Source of the DNA: JAICUY01 sp035708065
Lineage (GTDB): Bacteria > Chloroflexota > Limnocylindria > QHBO01
Assembly: GCA_035708065.1 (NCBI GenBank)
Contig: DASSTC010000017.1
Location: 1 to 44,018 of the forward strand
DNA: 44,018 bases
Reading direction: 5' to 3'
Below the pieces are notes generated by a model. It was not told the DNA's origin. It saw only the letters and a list, made by a program, of their open reading frames with translations, and did no database searches. Position numbers and translations under genes: made by a program. Positions 24,742 to 32,823 of this stretch are shown here, piece by piece (the stretch's first letter is position 1; each line of letters begins with the position of its first letter).

Positions 24742-26156
24742 CCGATCCGCAACGTTTCGACCTGCTCATCCTCGGAGGAGGCATGAGCTACGTGGGTGCC
24801 ATCCGGGCGGCGCAGCTCGGCCTGAAGGTCGCCATCGTCGAGCGCGACCGGCTCGGCGGCACGTGCCTGAACCGTGGCTGCATCCCGTCCAAGGCGCTGC
24901 TCGAGACCGCGGACCTGCTGCATCGGGTCACCACGCAGGGCGGCGAGTTCGGGTTGACCGCCGGTGAGCAGGTCGGGCTCGACTACCCGGTGCTCGGCAA
25001 GCGACGCGACGCCGTCGTCGAGAAGCACGTCAAGGGCGTCGAGTTCCTGATGAAGAAGAACGGCATCACCGTGCTGCGCGGCAGCGGCACGCTGACCTCG
25101 CCGACCAGCGTCCGCGTGAGCGGCGGCGAGTCCGGCGACCTGGACGTCAGCGCGACGGACCTCATCCTCGCAACCGGCTCCGCGCCGCGCTCGCTGCCCG
25201 GCCTCGACATCGACGGCGAACGGATCATCACCTCCGACGAGGCGCTGAAGCGCGACGACGTGCCCGGACGGGTGACGATCGTCGGCAGTGGCGCAATCGG
25301 CGTCGAGTGGGCGAGCATGTACCGCGACTTCGGCGCCGAGGTGACGCTGGTCGAGTTCCTCGATCGCGTCGTGCCGCTCGAGGAGCCCGACGTCAGCAAG
25401 GAGCTCGGACGCGTCTTCAAGCGTCGCGGGATCAACATCCACACCGCGTCGACGATCGACACCGACACGATCGAGCGCAGCGACGGCGGCCTGAAGTTCG
25501 TGATCAAGGCGAACGAGGGCGACAAGCGCACGGAGGTCGAGAGCGAGGTCATCCTCGTGGCGGTCGGACGCCGGCCGCTGACCGACGGCATCGGCCTGGA
25601 AACCGTCCCCGGCGTCGAGCTGGAGCGCGGCTACGTGAAGGTCGACGAGTACATGCGCACCGGCGTCGAGCACCTGTACGCCATCGGCGACATCGTTCCC
25701 GGCTTCCAGCTGGCGCACGTGGCCAGCCACGAGGCGATGGTCGCGGCGGAAGTGATCGCCGGGCAGCATCCGGAGCCGGTGCAGATGGACCTCATGCCGC
25801 GCGTCACCTTCTGCCGGCCGCAGATCGCCAGCGTGGGGATCGGCGAGGCGCAGGCCAGGGAGCAGGGCCGCGAGATCAAGGTCGGCTCGTTCCCGTTCCG
25901 GGCGCTGGGCAAGGCAACGATCGTCGGCGAGGTCGACGGCTTCGCCAAGATGATCGCCGATGCGCAGACCGGCGAGCTGCTCGGGACGCATATCATCGGT
26001 GCACATGCCGGCGACCTGCTGGCCGAGCCGACGTTCGCGCGGCTGGTGCAGGGCACGGCGGAAGAGATCGCGATGTCGGTGCACGCGCACCCGACCCTGA
26101 CCGAGGTCCTGGCCGAGGCCGCCATGGCGGTCGACGGCGCAGCCATCCACGTCTGA
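24738..26156 (+). CDS. lpdA: Dihydrolipoyl dehydrogenase (E3)
   Basis: A 472-residue FAD/NAD flavoprotein that reoxidises dihydrolipoyl groups of the E2 subunit. The redox disulfide is Cys43/Cys48 in GGTCLNRGCIPSK. The NAD site is TIVGSGAIGVEWASMY, the second FAD contact is YAIGDIVPG, and the C-terminal HPTLTE base is present. An oddity is the FAD dinucleotide loop: it reads GGGMSYVGAIRAA instead of the usual GGGPGGYVAAIRAA, one residue short and without the third glycine. GGGAG precedes the ATG, which overlaps the thioesterase stop. It is followed by the E1 and E2 genes, so it belongs to this complex; it may also serve the AceE complex. Confidence 0.95.
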   Translation: MTDPQRFDLLILGGGMSYVGAIRAAQLGLKVAIVERDRLGGTCLNRGCIPSKALLETADLLHRVTTQGGEFGLTAGEQVGLDYPVLGKRRDAVVEKHVKGVEFLMKKNGITVLRGSGTLTSPTSVRVSGGESGDLDVSATDLILATGSAPRSLPGLDIDGERIITSDEALKRDDVPGRVTIVGSGAIGVEWASMYRDFGAEVTLVEFLDRVVPLEEPDVSKELGRVFKRRGINIHTASTIDTDTIERSDGGLKFVIKANEGDKRTEVESEVILVAVGRRPLTDGIGLETVPGVELERGYVKVDEYMRTGVEHLYAIGDIVPGFQLAHVASHEAMVAAEVIAGQHPEPVQMDLMPRVTFCRPQIASVGIGEAQAREQGREIKVGSFPFRALGKATIVGEVDGFAKMIADAQTGELLGTHIIGAHAGDLLAEPTFARLVQGTAEEIAMSVHAHPTLTEVLAEAAMAVDGAAIHV

Positions 26157-26181
26157 GATCACGTCTGAGAGGAGAAGCGAG

Positions 26182-27231
26182 TTGGCCAACTCGAAGACGG
26201 CAACCAAGCCGCGACACGCCGAGCTGGGGCTCAGCGACGACGACGTCCTGGCGATGTACCGCGAGATGCTGCTGGCTCGTGCCGTCGACGAGCGGATGTG
26301 GCTCATGCAGCGCGCCGGCAAGATCGCCTTCATCATCTCCGGACAGGGCCACGAGGGCGCGCAGGTCGGCGTCACCTGGCCGATGCGCAAGGGCACCGAC
26401 TGGATGGCGCCGTACTACCGCTCCATCGCTGCGACGCTGACCTTCGGCATGAGCGCCGAGGACATCATCACCGCCCACGTGGCCACGGGCGACGACGTCA
26501 GCTCCGGCGGCCGACAGATGCCGGGCCACTACGGTGGCGCCCCGTACAACATCGTCAGCGTCAGCTCGCCGGTTGGGACCCAGGTGCTCCACGCCGTGGG
26601 CCTGGCGATGGGCGCCTGGGTGAAGGGCGAGGACAGCGTGGCGATCACCTACTTCGGCGAGGGCACCGCCAACCAGGGCGAGATCCACGAGGCGATGAAT
26701 GTCGCCGGCGTGCACAAGCTGCCGGTGATCTTCGTCTGCGAGAACAACGGCTACGCGATCAGCGTGCCGCTGGCGCAGCAGGTCGGCGGTGGCAGCGTCG
26801 CCGCCCGCGGCGCGGGCTACGGCATGCCGGGGGTCACCGTCGACGGCGGCGACGTGCTCGCCTGCTACGCCGCGGGGCGCGAGGCGCACGAGCGCGCGCG
26901 GCGCGGCGACGGGCCGACGCTCATCGAGGCGCACGTGGTGCGCATGACCTCGCACTCCTCCGACGACGACCAGCGCCGCTACCGCGACCCGGAGGAGGTC
27001 GCCGCGCTCAAGGAGCAGGATCCGATCCTCGTGTTCGGTCGCCAGCTGCGCGAGGCGGGCGCGCTCACCGATGAGATCGACGAACGGCTGCGCGCCGAGG
27101 TGAAGGACGAGGTCAACCAGGCGTCGAAGCGAGCCGAGGCGCGCCCTGCGCCCGACCCGGCGACCGCCGAGCGCTTCGTCTATGCCGACACCGATCGGGT
27201 GCCCGACGTCGTCGGGCCGGAGGTGCATTGA
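26182..27231 (+). CDS. 2-oxo-acid dehydrogenase E1, alpha subunit
   Basis: A 349-residue thiamine-diphosphate subunit of a heterotetrameric E1. The ThDP motif runs from YFGEGTANQGEIHEAMN to ENNGYAIS. The segment SSGGRQMPGHYG and the phosphorylation-loop-like TSHSSDDDQRRYRD resemble branched-chain 2-oxo-acid dehydrogenases (BkdA) more than pyruvate dehydrogenase PdhA. Substrate preference cannot be fixed from sequence; the presence of a separate aceE at 41967 favours a branched-chain or broad role. The TTG start is supported by GAGAGGAGA 4-6 nt upstream. The spacer from lpdA carries an 11-bp direct repeat CACGTCTGAGA (26148-26158 and 26160-26170). Confidence 0.92.
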   Translation: MANSKTATKPRHAELGLSDDDVLAMYREMLLARAVDERMWLMQRAGKIAFIISGQGHEGAQVGVTWPMRKGTDWMAPYYRSIAATLTFGMSAEDIITAHVATGDDVSSGGRQMPGHYGGAPYNIVSVSSPVGTQVLHAVGLAMGAWVKGEDSVAITYFGEGTANQGEIHEAMNVAGVHKLPVIFVCENNGYAISVPLAQQVGGGSVAARGAGYGMPGVTVDGGDVLACYAAGREAHERARRGDGPTLIEAHVVRMTSHSSDDDQRRYRDPEEVAALKEQDPILVFGRQLREAGALTDEIDERLRAEVKDEVNQASKRAEARPAPDPATAERFVYADTDRVPDVVGPEVH

Positions 27232-27233
27232 CC

Positions 27234-28220
27234 ATGGCCGAGCTGAACATCCTCGAGGCGATTCGCCTCGGCATGGACGAGGAGCTGGAGCGCGACGAAA
27301 ACGTGATGGTCCTCGGCGAGGACGTCGGCAAGAAGGGCGGCGTCTTCGGCGCCACCGACGGCCTGTGGGCGAAGTACGGTGGCAAGCGCGTGCTCGACAC
27401 GCCGCTCACCGAGGGGATGATCGCCGGCGCCGCGGCCGGGGCGGCGCTCTACGGGCTGCGCCCGATCGCCGAGATGCAGTTCGCCGACTTCGTTTATCCC
27501 GCGTTCAACCAGATCGTGTCCGAGATCAGCCGGATGCGCTATCGGTCGAACGGCACGTTCGGGCTGCCGATGGTGATCCGCATGCCGTACGGCGGTGGCG
27601 TCCACGGCGCGCTCTACCACTCCCAGTCGAACGAGGGCTACTTCACCGCCACGGTCGGGCTGAAGGTGGTCGCGCCCGGCACCCCGGCCGATGCCAAGGG
27701 CCTGCTCAAGGCATCGGTGCGTGATCCCGACCCGGTGATGTTCTTCGAGCACAAGAAGACGTACCGCCTGTTCAAGGCGGAGGTGCCCGAGGGCGACACG
27801 ATCGTGCCGATCGGCAAGGCCGATGTCGCGCGCCAGGGCAAGGACCTCTCGATCTTTTGCTACGGCTACATGCGCACCTGCGCGCTCGAGGCCGCCGAGA
27901 CGCTGGCGCGCGAGGACGGCGTCGAGGCCGAGATCGTCGACCTGCGCACGCTGCGTCCGATCGACCGCGACACGATCCTCGCCTCGGTCAGGAAGACCGG
28001 CAAGGCGCTGGTCGTCCACGAGGCGAACCGCTTCGGCGGCTTCGGCGGCGAGATCGCCGCCATGATCGCCGAGGAGGCCTTCGAGTCGCTCGACGGCCCC
28101 GTGACCCGGCTCGCCGGACCGGACGTGCCGGGCGTGCCGTACCACCACGCCCTCGAGGAGTGGTTCATGCTGTCCCCTGCCAAGATCGTCGACGCCGCGC
28201 GCACGCTCGCCGCGTACTAG
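27234..28220 (+). CDS. 2-oxo-acid dehydrogenase E1, beta subunit
   Basis: A 328-residue partner of the alpha subunit. It begins MAELNILEAIRLGMDEELERDENVMVLGEDVGKKGG, the standard E1-beta opening. It carries PLTEGMIAGAAAGAALYGLRPIAEMQFADF around the cofactor site and the transketolase C-terminal domain (VDLRTLRPIDRDTILAS). GGAGG ends 10 nt before the ATG at 27234; a TTG at 27228 overlapping the upstream stop is a weaker alternative. The HSQSNEGYFTATVGLKVV stretch resembles BkdB-type E1-beta. It forms the alpha2-beta2 E1 with the preceding gene. Confidence 0.94.
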   Translation: MAELNILEAIRLGMDEELERDENVMVLGEDVGKKGGVFGATDGLWAKYGGKRVLDTPLTEGMIAGAAAGAALYGLRPIAEMQFADFVYPAFNQIVSEISRMRYRSNGTFGLPMVIRMPYGGGVHGALYHSQSNEGYFTATVGLKVVAPGTPADAKGLLKASVRDPDPVMFFEHKKTYRLFKAEVPEGDTIVPIGKADVARQGKDLSIFCYGYMRTCALEAAETLAREDGVEAEIVDLRTLRPIDRDTILASVRKTGKALVVHEANRFGGFGGEIAAMIAEEAFESLDGPVTRLAGPDVPGVPYHHALEEWFMLSPAKIVDAARTLAAY

Positions 28221-28242
28221 GACCGAAGGAGCCGATTCACCG

Positions 28243-29727
28243 ATGCCAACCACGATCAAGATGCCCCAGCTGGGCGAGTCCGTCACCGAGGGCACCATCG
28301 AGCGCTGGCTGGTCAAGGAGGGCGACACCGTCGAGCAGTACGATCCGCTCTTCGAGGTCGTCACCGATAAGGTGAACGCCGAGGTCCCGGCCGAGGTCGC
28401 GGGCAAGATCACCAAGATCATCGTCGGCGACGGCGAGACGGTCGCCGTGGGCACCGCGCTCGCCGAGATCGAGACCGATGGCGCCGCGGCCGAGGCGCCG
28501 ACTGCGGCGGAAGAAGCGCCGGCGACCGCCCAGGCGCCGGCGGCCGGCGGGGAGCCGGCGCCGGCGCAGCCCGAGATGCCGCAGGCCGCGGGCGCGCAGC
28601 CGACACCGGAGGCATCGACCGCCGCGAGCGGGGACGCGAAGGGCGTGGCCGCAGCCGAGGCTGCGGCTCCCCCGCCGAGCCAGCCGCAGAACGGGCATCC
28701 GGCGCCGGCGACCGACAGCTCGGTGCGCATGACCCCGGCGGTGCGCCGCCTGGTGCGCGAGCACGGCATCGACGTGAGCCGGCTGCAGGGCAGCGGCGCG
28801 GGCGGGCGCGTGACCCGCGACGACGTGCTCAGCTTCATCAACCAGGGTGGCCAGGCGGCCGCTCAACCGGCAACCGTTGAATCGGCGGCTGCGCCCCAGG
28901 CGCCGGCCCAGCCGGCTGCTCCCCAGCCGGCGGCTCCACCGCCACCCGCGCCGGCCGCTGCGCCGCCGGCCCCGCCTGCGCCGGCCTACCAGCCCGCACC
29001 GATCCCGGCACCCTCCGGCAGCGACACCGAGGTGCCGCTGACCCAGATGCGCAAGGGCATCGCCCGCAAGATGACGCAGGTTAAGCAGACGGTGCCGCAC
29101 GCCTACACGGTCGTCGAGGTCGACATGACCAACGTCGTCCGCTGGCGCGAGGCGAACACCGCTGCCTACAAGGCCCGCGAGGGCATCGGCATCAGCTACG
29201 TGGCCGTCGTCATCAAGGCCGTCACCGAGACGCTGCGCCACCATCCGATGCTCAACAGCCAGTTCGCCGAGGACAAGGTGATCCTCAAGCAGGCGATGAA
29301 CATCGGCATCGCGGTGGCCGTCGACAACGGGCTGATCGTGCCGGTCATCCGCAGCGCCGACCAGCTGTCGATCAGCGGCGTCAACCACCAGGTCCAGGAT
29401 CTCGCCGCACGGGCGCGCAGCAACAAGCTGAAGCTCGACGAGATCCAGGGCGGGACGTTCACGGTGAACAACACCGGCTGGTTCGGATCGGTCAGCTCGA
29501 TGCCGATCATCAACGCGCCGGAGGTCGCCATCCTGTCCATGGAGGCGATCGTCAAGCGGCCGGCCGTGATCGAGGCGGACGGCCAGGACGTGATCGCCAT
29601 CCGCCACATCATGAACATGACCTGCAGCTTCGACCACCGCGTCCTCGACGGCGCGCAGGTCGGCTCGTTCATGGCCGATGTCCGTCGCCAGCTGGAGTCC
29701 TGGGACCCGAACACCTCGCTCGGCTAG
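28243..29727 (+). CDS. 2-oxo-acid dehydrogenase E2 (dihydrolipoamide acyltransferase)
   Basis: A 494-residue core subunit. It has a single lipoyl domain (1-78) with the lipoylated Lys43 in VVTDKVNAE, a long Ala/Pro linker (about 85-160), and a peripheral-subunit-binding domain TPAVRRLVREHGIDVSRLQGSG (164-200). A second Ala/Pro-rich linker leads to the catalytic domain, which ends in SFDHRVLDGAQVG with the active-site His and Asp. It passes the acyl group from E1 to CoA. AGGAG lies upstream of an ATG that is part of an octamer ACCGATGC. Lys43 is the expected target of the LipA/LipB enzymes encoded at 32824-34687. Its TAG shares CTAG with the stop of the convergent gene. Confidence 0.95.
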   Translation: MPTTIKMPQLGESVTEGTIERWLVKEGDTVEQYDPLFEVVTDKVNAEVPAEVAGKITKIIVGDGETVAVGTALAEIETDGAAAEAPTAAEEAPATAQAPAAGGEPAPAQPEMPQAAGAQPTPEASTAASGDAKGVAAAEAAAPPPSQPQNGHPAPATDSSVRMTPAVRRLVREHGIDVSRLQGSGAGGRVTRDDVLSFINQGGQAAAQPATVESAAAPQAPAQPAAPQPAAPPPPAPAAAPPAPPAPAYQPAPIPAPSGSDTEVPLTQMRKGIARKMTQVKQTVPHAYTVVEVDMTNVVRWREANTAAYKAREGIGISYVAVVIKAVTETLRHHPMLNSQFAEDKVILKQAMNIGIAVAVDNGLIVPVIRSADQLSISGVNHQVQDLAARARSNKLKLDEIQGGTFTVNNTGWFGSVSSMPIINAPEVAILSMEAIVKRPAVIEADGQDVIAIRHIMNMTCSFDHRVLDGAQVGSFMADVRRQLESWDPNTSLG

Positions 29728-30785
29728 GGGCTGGCCCGCGGGGTGGGCCCTTCGTCGCCGCGCAGGCGTCGGGCGGCCGGCAGCCAGGCGATCCCGGCGA
29801 GGACCTGCAGCCCGACCCACAACAGCACGAGGAGGCCAGGCCCACCGAGGACGGCCGCGGGCACGAACCAGAGCCGCGCGACGTCGAGATTGCCAGCGAT
29901 CGATACCTCGAGCCTGCCGGCACCTCCGCCGGCCTCGGTCTCCACGCCGAGACCTCCGGGACCGATGCTCACCGCCGGACCTGACGGTTCCCCTTCACCG
30001 GATGCCGGGGGTGCGCCTCTGCCACCGGGGACCGCTTCGATGCCGGTCGACGGCGCAGCTGATGGGTCGGCACGCTCCGACGGTGCCGGCGAGGAGGGTG
30101 ACACACTCGGCCGGGGCGTCCCGATGCCAGCCGACGCCGAGGGTCGCGGCGTGAGCGGCGGCAGCGTCGGAGTGGGCACCGGCGGGATCAACGGCGGCAA
30201 GGTCGGGACTGCCGTGATCGTTGGGAGTGGAAGCACCGTCGGGGTCGGCGCTGGCGCCGACGTTGACGTCGGGCGAGGCGTCGGTTGTGTCGTGGCCACG
30301 GGTGACGGCGAAACGGCGGAGCCAGTGACAACGATCGGGTCGAGCGCCAAACCGAGGAGCGACGATCCGCTGCAATCCTGCGCGCGGTACGCGTTCGCGC
30401 TCCACGTGTAGATCCCTCCAACGAGAGGTTCCGCGCGAATCGTGAACGTCACGGTCTGCAGGAATTCCAGGCGTCCACCGCCATCCTCGCTCCGAGCGGT
30501 CACGATGCTTCCTGAAGATCCGATGAGCCATGTCCGGCCAGCGGGGGCCGAAGTGACCGCTGTGGACTTGATCACAAACGTTGATCCGACGTCCACCCGA
30601 ACACAGCCGAGCTCACTCAACAGGTTTTCGTTTGTCGCGGTCAGCGCGAACGTCGTCGAGACGCCAGTTGAAGCGGCGAGCGGCGAGACGCTGAGCGTCC
30701 AGATCACCGCGGCGTTGACCGGCGCCCACGCTGCAAGCAGGAGCGTCGCCCCCCCTGCTGCGAACGCCGCACGCATTGCTCGCAC
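29724..30785 (-). CDS. Secreted, membrane-anchored Pro/Thr-rich protein of unknown function
   Basis: A 353-residue protein. The N-terminus MRAMRAAFAAGGATLLLAAWAPVNA is a signal peptide. A beta-rich domain of about 130 residues with two cysteines (ELGCVRVDV and AQDCSGSS) follows, then a long Pro/Thr/Ser/Gly linker of about 120 residues. A hydrophobic helix (WFVPAAVLGGPGLLVLLWVGLQVLAG) and a basic tail would anchor it in the membrane. It resembles surface-displayed adhesins or sensors in architecture only. It begins 3 nt after the stop of the GGDEF/HD-GYP gene (GTG at 30785, or ATG at 30776), so the two are translationally coupled and may be functionally linked. Confidence 0.8.
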   Translation of the reverse strand: MRAMRAAFAAGGATLLLAAWAPVNAAVIWTLSVSPLAASTGVSTTFALTATNENLLSELGCVRVDVGSTFVIKSTAVTSAPAGRTWLIGSSGSIVTARSEDGGGRLEFLQTVTFTIRAEPLVGGIYTWSANAYRAQDCSGSSLLGLALDPIVVTGSAVSPSPVATTQPTPRPTSTSAPAPTPTVLPLPTITAVPTLPPLIPPVPTPTLPPLTPRPSASAGIGTPRPSVSPSSPAPSERADPSAAPSTGIEAVPGGRGAPPASGEGEPSGPAVSIGPGGLGVETEAGGGAGRLEVSIAGNLDVARLWFVPAAVLGGPGLLVLLWVGLQVLAGIAWLPAARRLRGDEGPTPRASP

Positions 30786-30788
30786 CGG

Positions 30789-32627
30789 TCAGGCCACCTT
30801 GGTGCTCGGGTGCCAGATCTGGCTCGACGGCTCGCCGGGCATCGGCGCATCCGGCGCGGTTTCAATCCCGGCGACGAACGCCTTGACCAGCTCTTCCTGG
30901 AGCTGGGTCCCGGCCGCGTCGCCCAGACGCTTCAGCGCCTCCTCGATGGGCAGCGCCTTGCGATACGGGCGTGTGGTGGTCATCGCGCTGAAGGCGTCAG
31001 CCACGGCCATGATGCGGCCGATCAGCGGAATGGCCTCGCCCGAGAGTCCCTCGAGGTACCCGCGTCCGTCCCAGCGCTCGTGGTGGTGCCGGATCCCGGC
31101 CCGCACGAGCTCCAGGTTCGGCATGTCGCGGACGATCGAATCGCCGAGCGCGACGTGCTGCCTGAACACGTCGAACTCATCGGCGGTGAGCTTGCCGGGC
31201 TTGCGAAGCAGCGTGTCGGGGATGCCGATCTTGCCCACATCGTGCAGCAGGCCCGAGGTGCGGATCGTGGCCAGCGTCTCCTCGTCGAGCCCCAGCCGCT
31301 GCGCGAGGAAGACGGCGTAGCGAGCCACGTCCTCGGAGTGTCGCTTGGTGTATCGGTCCTTGGTGTCGACCGCGATGACGAGGCCCTGCAGCACATCGAA
31401 GCTGCTCGACGCGGTGCGCTGCTCCGCGCGCTGCGCGACGCGGACGCCGTCGCCGCCACTGGCCTTGGCCTCCTGAAGCGCGACGGTGGCGGCCGACAAC
31501 AGCTCGCTGACCGATGCCGCGTGCGCCGGGAATCCGGCGATCCCGATGCTCACGCTGACCGGCAGGTTCTCCGACTCGCCGAACCGCACGGCGATCTCGG
31601 CCAGTCGGCCGCGCAGCGCTGCCAGTCCGGCCTCGGCATCGGCCACGCTGGCCGGCGACCAGATCAGCAGGAACTCGTCGGGGCCGTAGCGAGCGACCTG
31701 CGCGATCGGCGCATCGGTCAGGACCGCGGCCACCCGTTGCAGGACATCGTCGCCGGCCGGATGCCCGTGCGTGTCGTTCAGCAGCCGGAAGTTGTCGACG
31801 TCGAGCAGCGCGACCGCCAGCTCACCATCGCGAGCCCGCGCCTCCTCGACCGCCACGGCGAGGTTGGCCACGATCGCGCCGTGGTTCAGCATCCCGGTGA
31901 GCGCGTCGCGCCGCGTCGCCTCGACCAGCTGACGCTGCTGCCGGCCGATGCGAACGTGCGCCGCCCGGAAGATGAGGAACAGCAGCGCCGCGAGAACCGT
32001 CGCGGCGCCGAGCACCACGACGACCACGTCTCGCTGCGCGTGGGCGACGCGCAACAGCAGAGGAGCGGCGTCGCGCCAGACCGTCATCACCGCGCGGACC
32101 GCGCCGCCGTCGTCGACGATGGGCAGGTATTCACGGACCACCGACTCGGCGTCGAGCGGCGGTCCGGCGACGTCGACGTCGACGTCGCTCGAAAGCTGAG
32201 CGTCGGGCTTGCCGAGGCGCACCACCCGTTGCATCTCGGCCGAGAGCGACGACTGCGCACCAAGCGCCGCGGCATCGCTGGCGAACTGCACCACGCCCGC
32301 CGGCGAGCGGATCTCGACTCGCAGGATGCCGTCCTGGGTCTGCAGCGCCGCGAGCTTCGTGCCCAGCTCGGCGGTCCGCGCCGCACCCGGGCCTCCCGCT
32401 CGGAGGTCCTCGCTGCGCAGGTTGGCATTGACGAACAGCTCGGCGAGCGATGCGTCGCGCTCCACGCTGGCGTTGACCGTCGCTTCGGTGAGGTTCGCCG
32501 ACGTGATGGCGACGAGGGCGCTGGCGGTGATGCCGACGAGGACGAGGAACACGCCGAAGACGAGCACCAGGAGCATCGGCCGCCTGGTGCTCGCCGTCGT
32601 GCGTTCCCCCCGGCCTGGTCGTCGCAT
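30789..32627 (-). CDS. GGDEF and HD-GYP domain membrane protein
   Basis: A 612-residue two-TM sensor (helices about 18-42 and 203-225) with an extracytoplasmic domain between them, a GGDEF domain (about 240-395) and an HD-GYP domain (about 410-595). The cyclase signature reads RYGPDEFLL, with Pro in place of the second Gly, so diguanylate cyclase activity is doubtful and a regulatory GTP-binding role is possible. The HD pair HDVGKIGIPD is intact; the GYP signature reads HHHERWDGRGYLEG, with Leu for Pro. A c-di-GMP phosphodiesterase is the likeliest output. The start lies 10 nt after a TACGCT -10. The downstream secreted protein is coupled to it. Confidence 0.92.
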   Translation of the reverse strand: MRRPGRGERTTASTRRPMLLVLVFGVFLVLVGITASALVAITSANLTEATVNASVERDASLAELFVNANLRSEDLRAGGPGAARTAELGTKLAALQTQDGILRVEIRSPAGVVQFASDAAALGAQSSLSAEMQRVVRLGKPDAQLSSDVDVDVAGPPLDAESVVREYLPIVDDGGAVRAVMTVWRDAAPLLLRVAHAQRDVVVVVLGAATVLAALLFLIFRAAHVRIGRQQRQLVEATRRDALTGMLNHGAIVANLAVAVEEARARDGELAVALLDVDNFRLLNDTHGHPAGDDVLQRVAAVLTDAPIAQVARYGPDEFLLIWSPASVADAEAGLAALRGRLAEIAVRFGESENLPVSVSIGIAGFPAHAASVSELLSAATVALQEAKASGGDGVRVAQRAEQRTASSSFDVLQGLVIAVDTKDRYTKRHSEDVARYAVFLAQRLGLDEETLATIRTSGLLHDVGKIGIPDTLLRKPGKLTADEFDVFRQHVALGDSIVRDMPNLELVRAGIRHHHERWDGRGYLEGLSGEAIPLIGRIMAVADAFSAMTTTRPYRKALPIEEALKRLGDAAGTQLQEELVKAFVAGIETAPDAPMPGEPSSQIWHPSTKVA

Positions 32628-32637
32628 GTGGGCGCCG

Positions 32638-32643
32638 AGCGTA
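32638..32643 (-). promoter_or_regulatory. -10 element TACGCT, probable leaderless start
   Basis: TACGCT on the minus strand ends 10 nt before the ATG at 32627. It directly abuts a 20-bp palindrome. Confidence 0.4.
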
Positions 32644-32644
32644 G

Positions 32645-32664
32645 GCCGAGCGGCGCCGCTCGGC
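32645..32664. promoter_or_regulatory. 20-bp perfect palindrome, candidate operator
   Basis: GCCGAGCGGCGCCGCTCGGC is completely self-complementary. It lies one base upstream of the -10 of the GGDEF/HD-GYP gene, in the spacer/-35 position, where a bound dimeric repressor would block transcription. No matching regulator gene is identified in the window. Confidence 0.4.
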
Positions 32665-32811
32665 GATAGGACAAACGATTGGGCGCGCCGCGGGCGTCGC
32701 GCCGGTTCGTCGCAAATCGACGAGCGTGGAGTCTGGTGCAGTACCGGGACATGACCTTCGCCGAGCGGCCACGCCGAAGGCGCGTGGACGCCCCGTACCG
32801 GCCGCCTGGGC

Positions 32812-32817
32812 TAGACT
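32812..32817 (+). promoter_or_regulatory. -10 element TAGACT, probable leaderless start of lipA
   Basis: TAGACT ends 6 nt before the lipA ATG, so transcription should begin at or one base before the A of ATG. Confidence 0.55.
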
Positions 32818-32823
32818 TTGCGC

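Noticed and set aside
26148..26170. Regulatory meaning of the 11-bp direct repeat before E1 alpha
   Set aside because: It includes the lpdA stop and the Shine-Dalgarno region and is most simply a small local duplication.
30810..32669. Plus-strand 619-codon frame opposite the GGDEF/HD-GYP gene
   Set aside because: The antisense product is Arg/His/Gln/Asp-rich without domains; the minus-strand frame has clear catalytic motifs.
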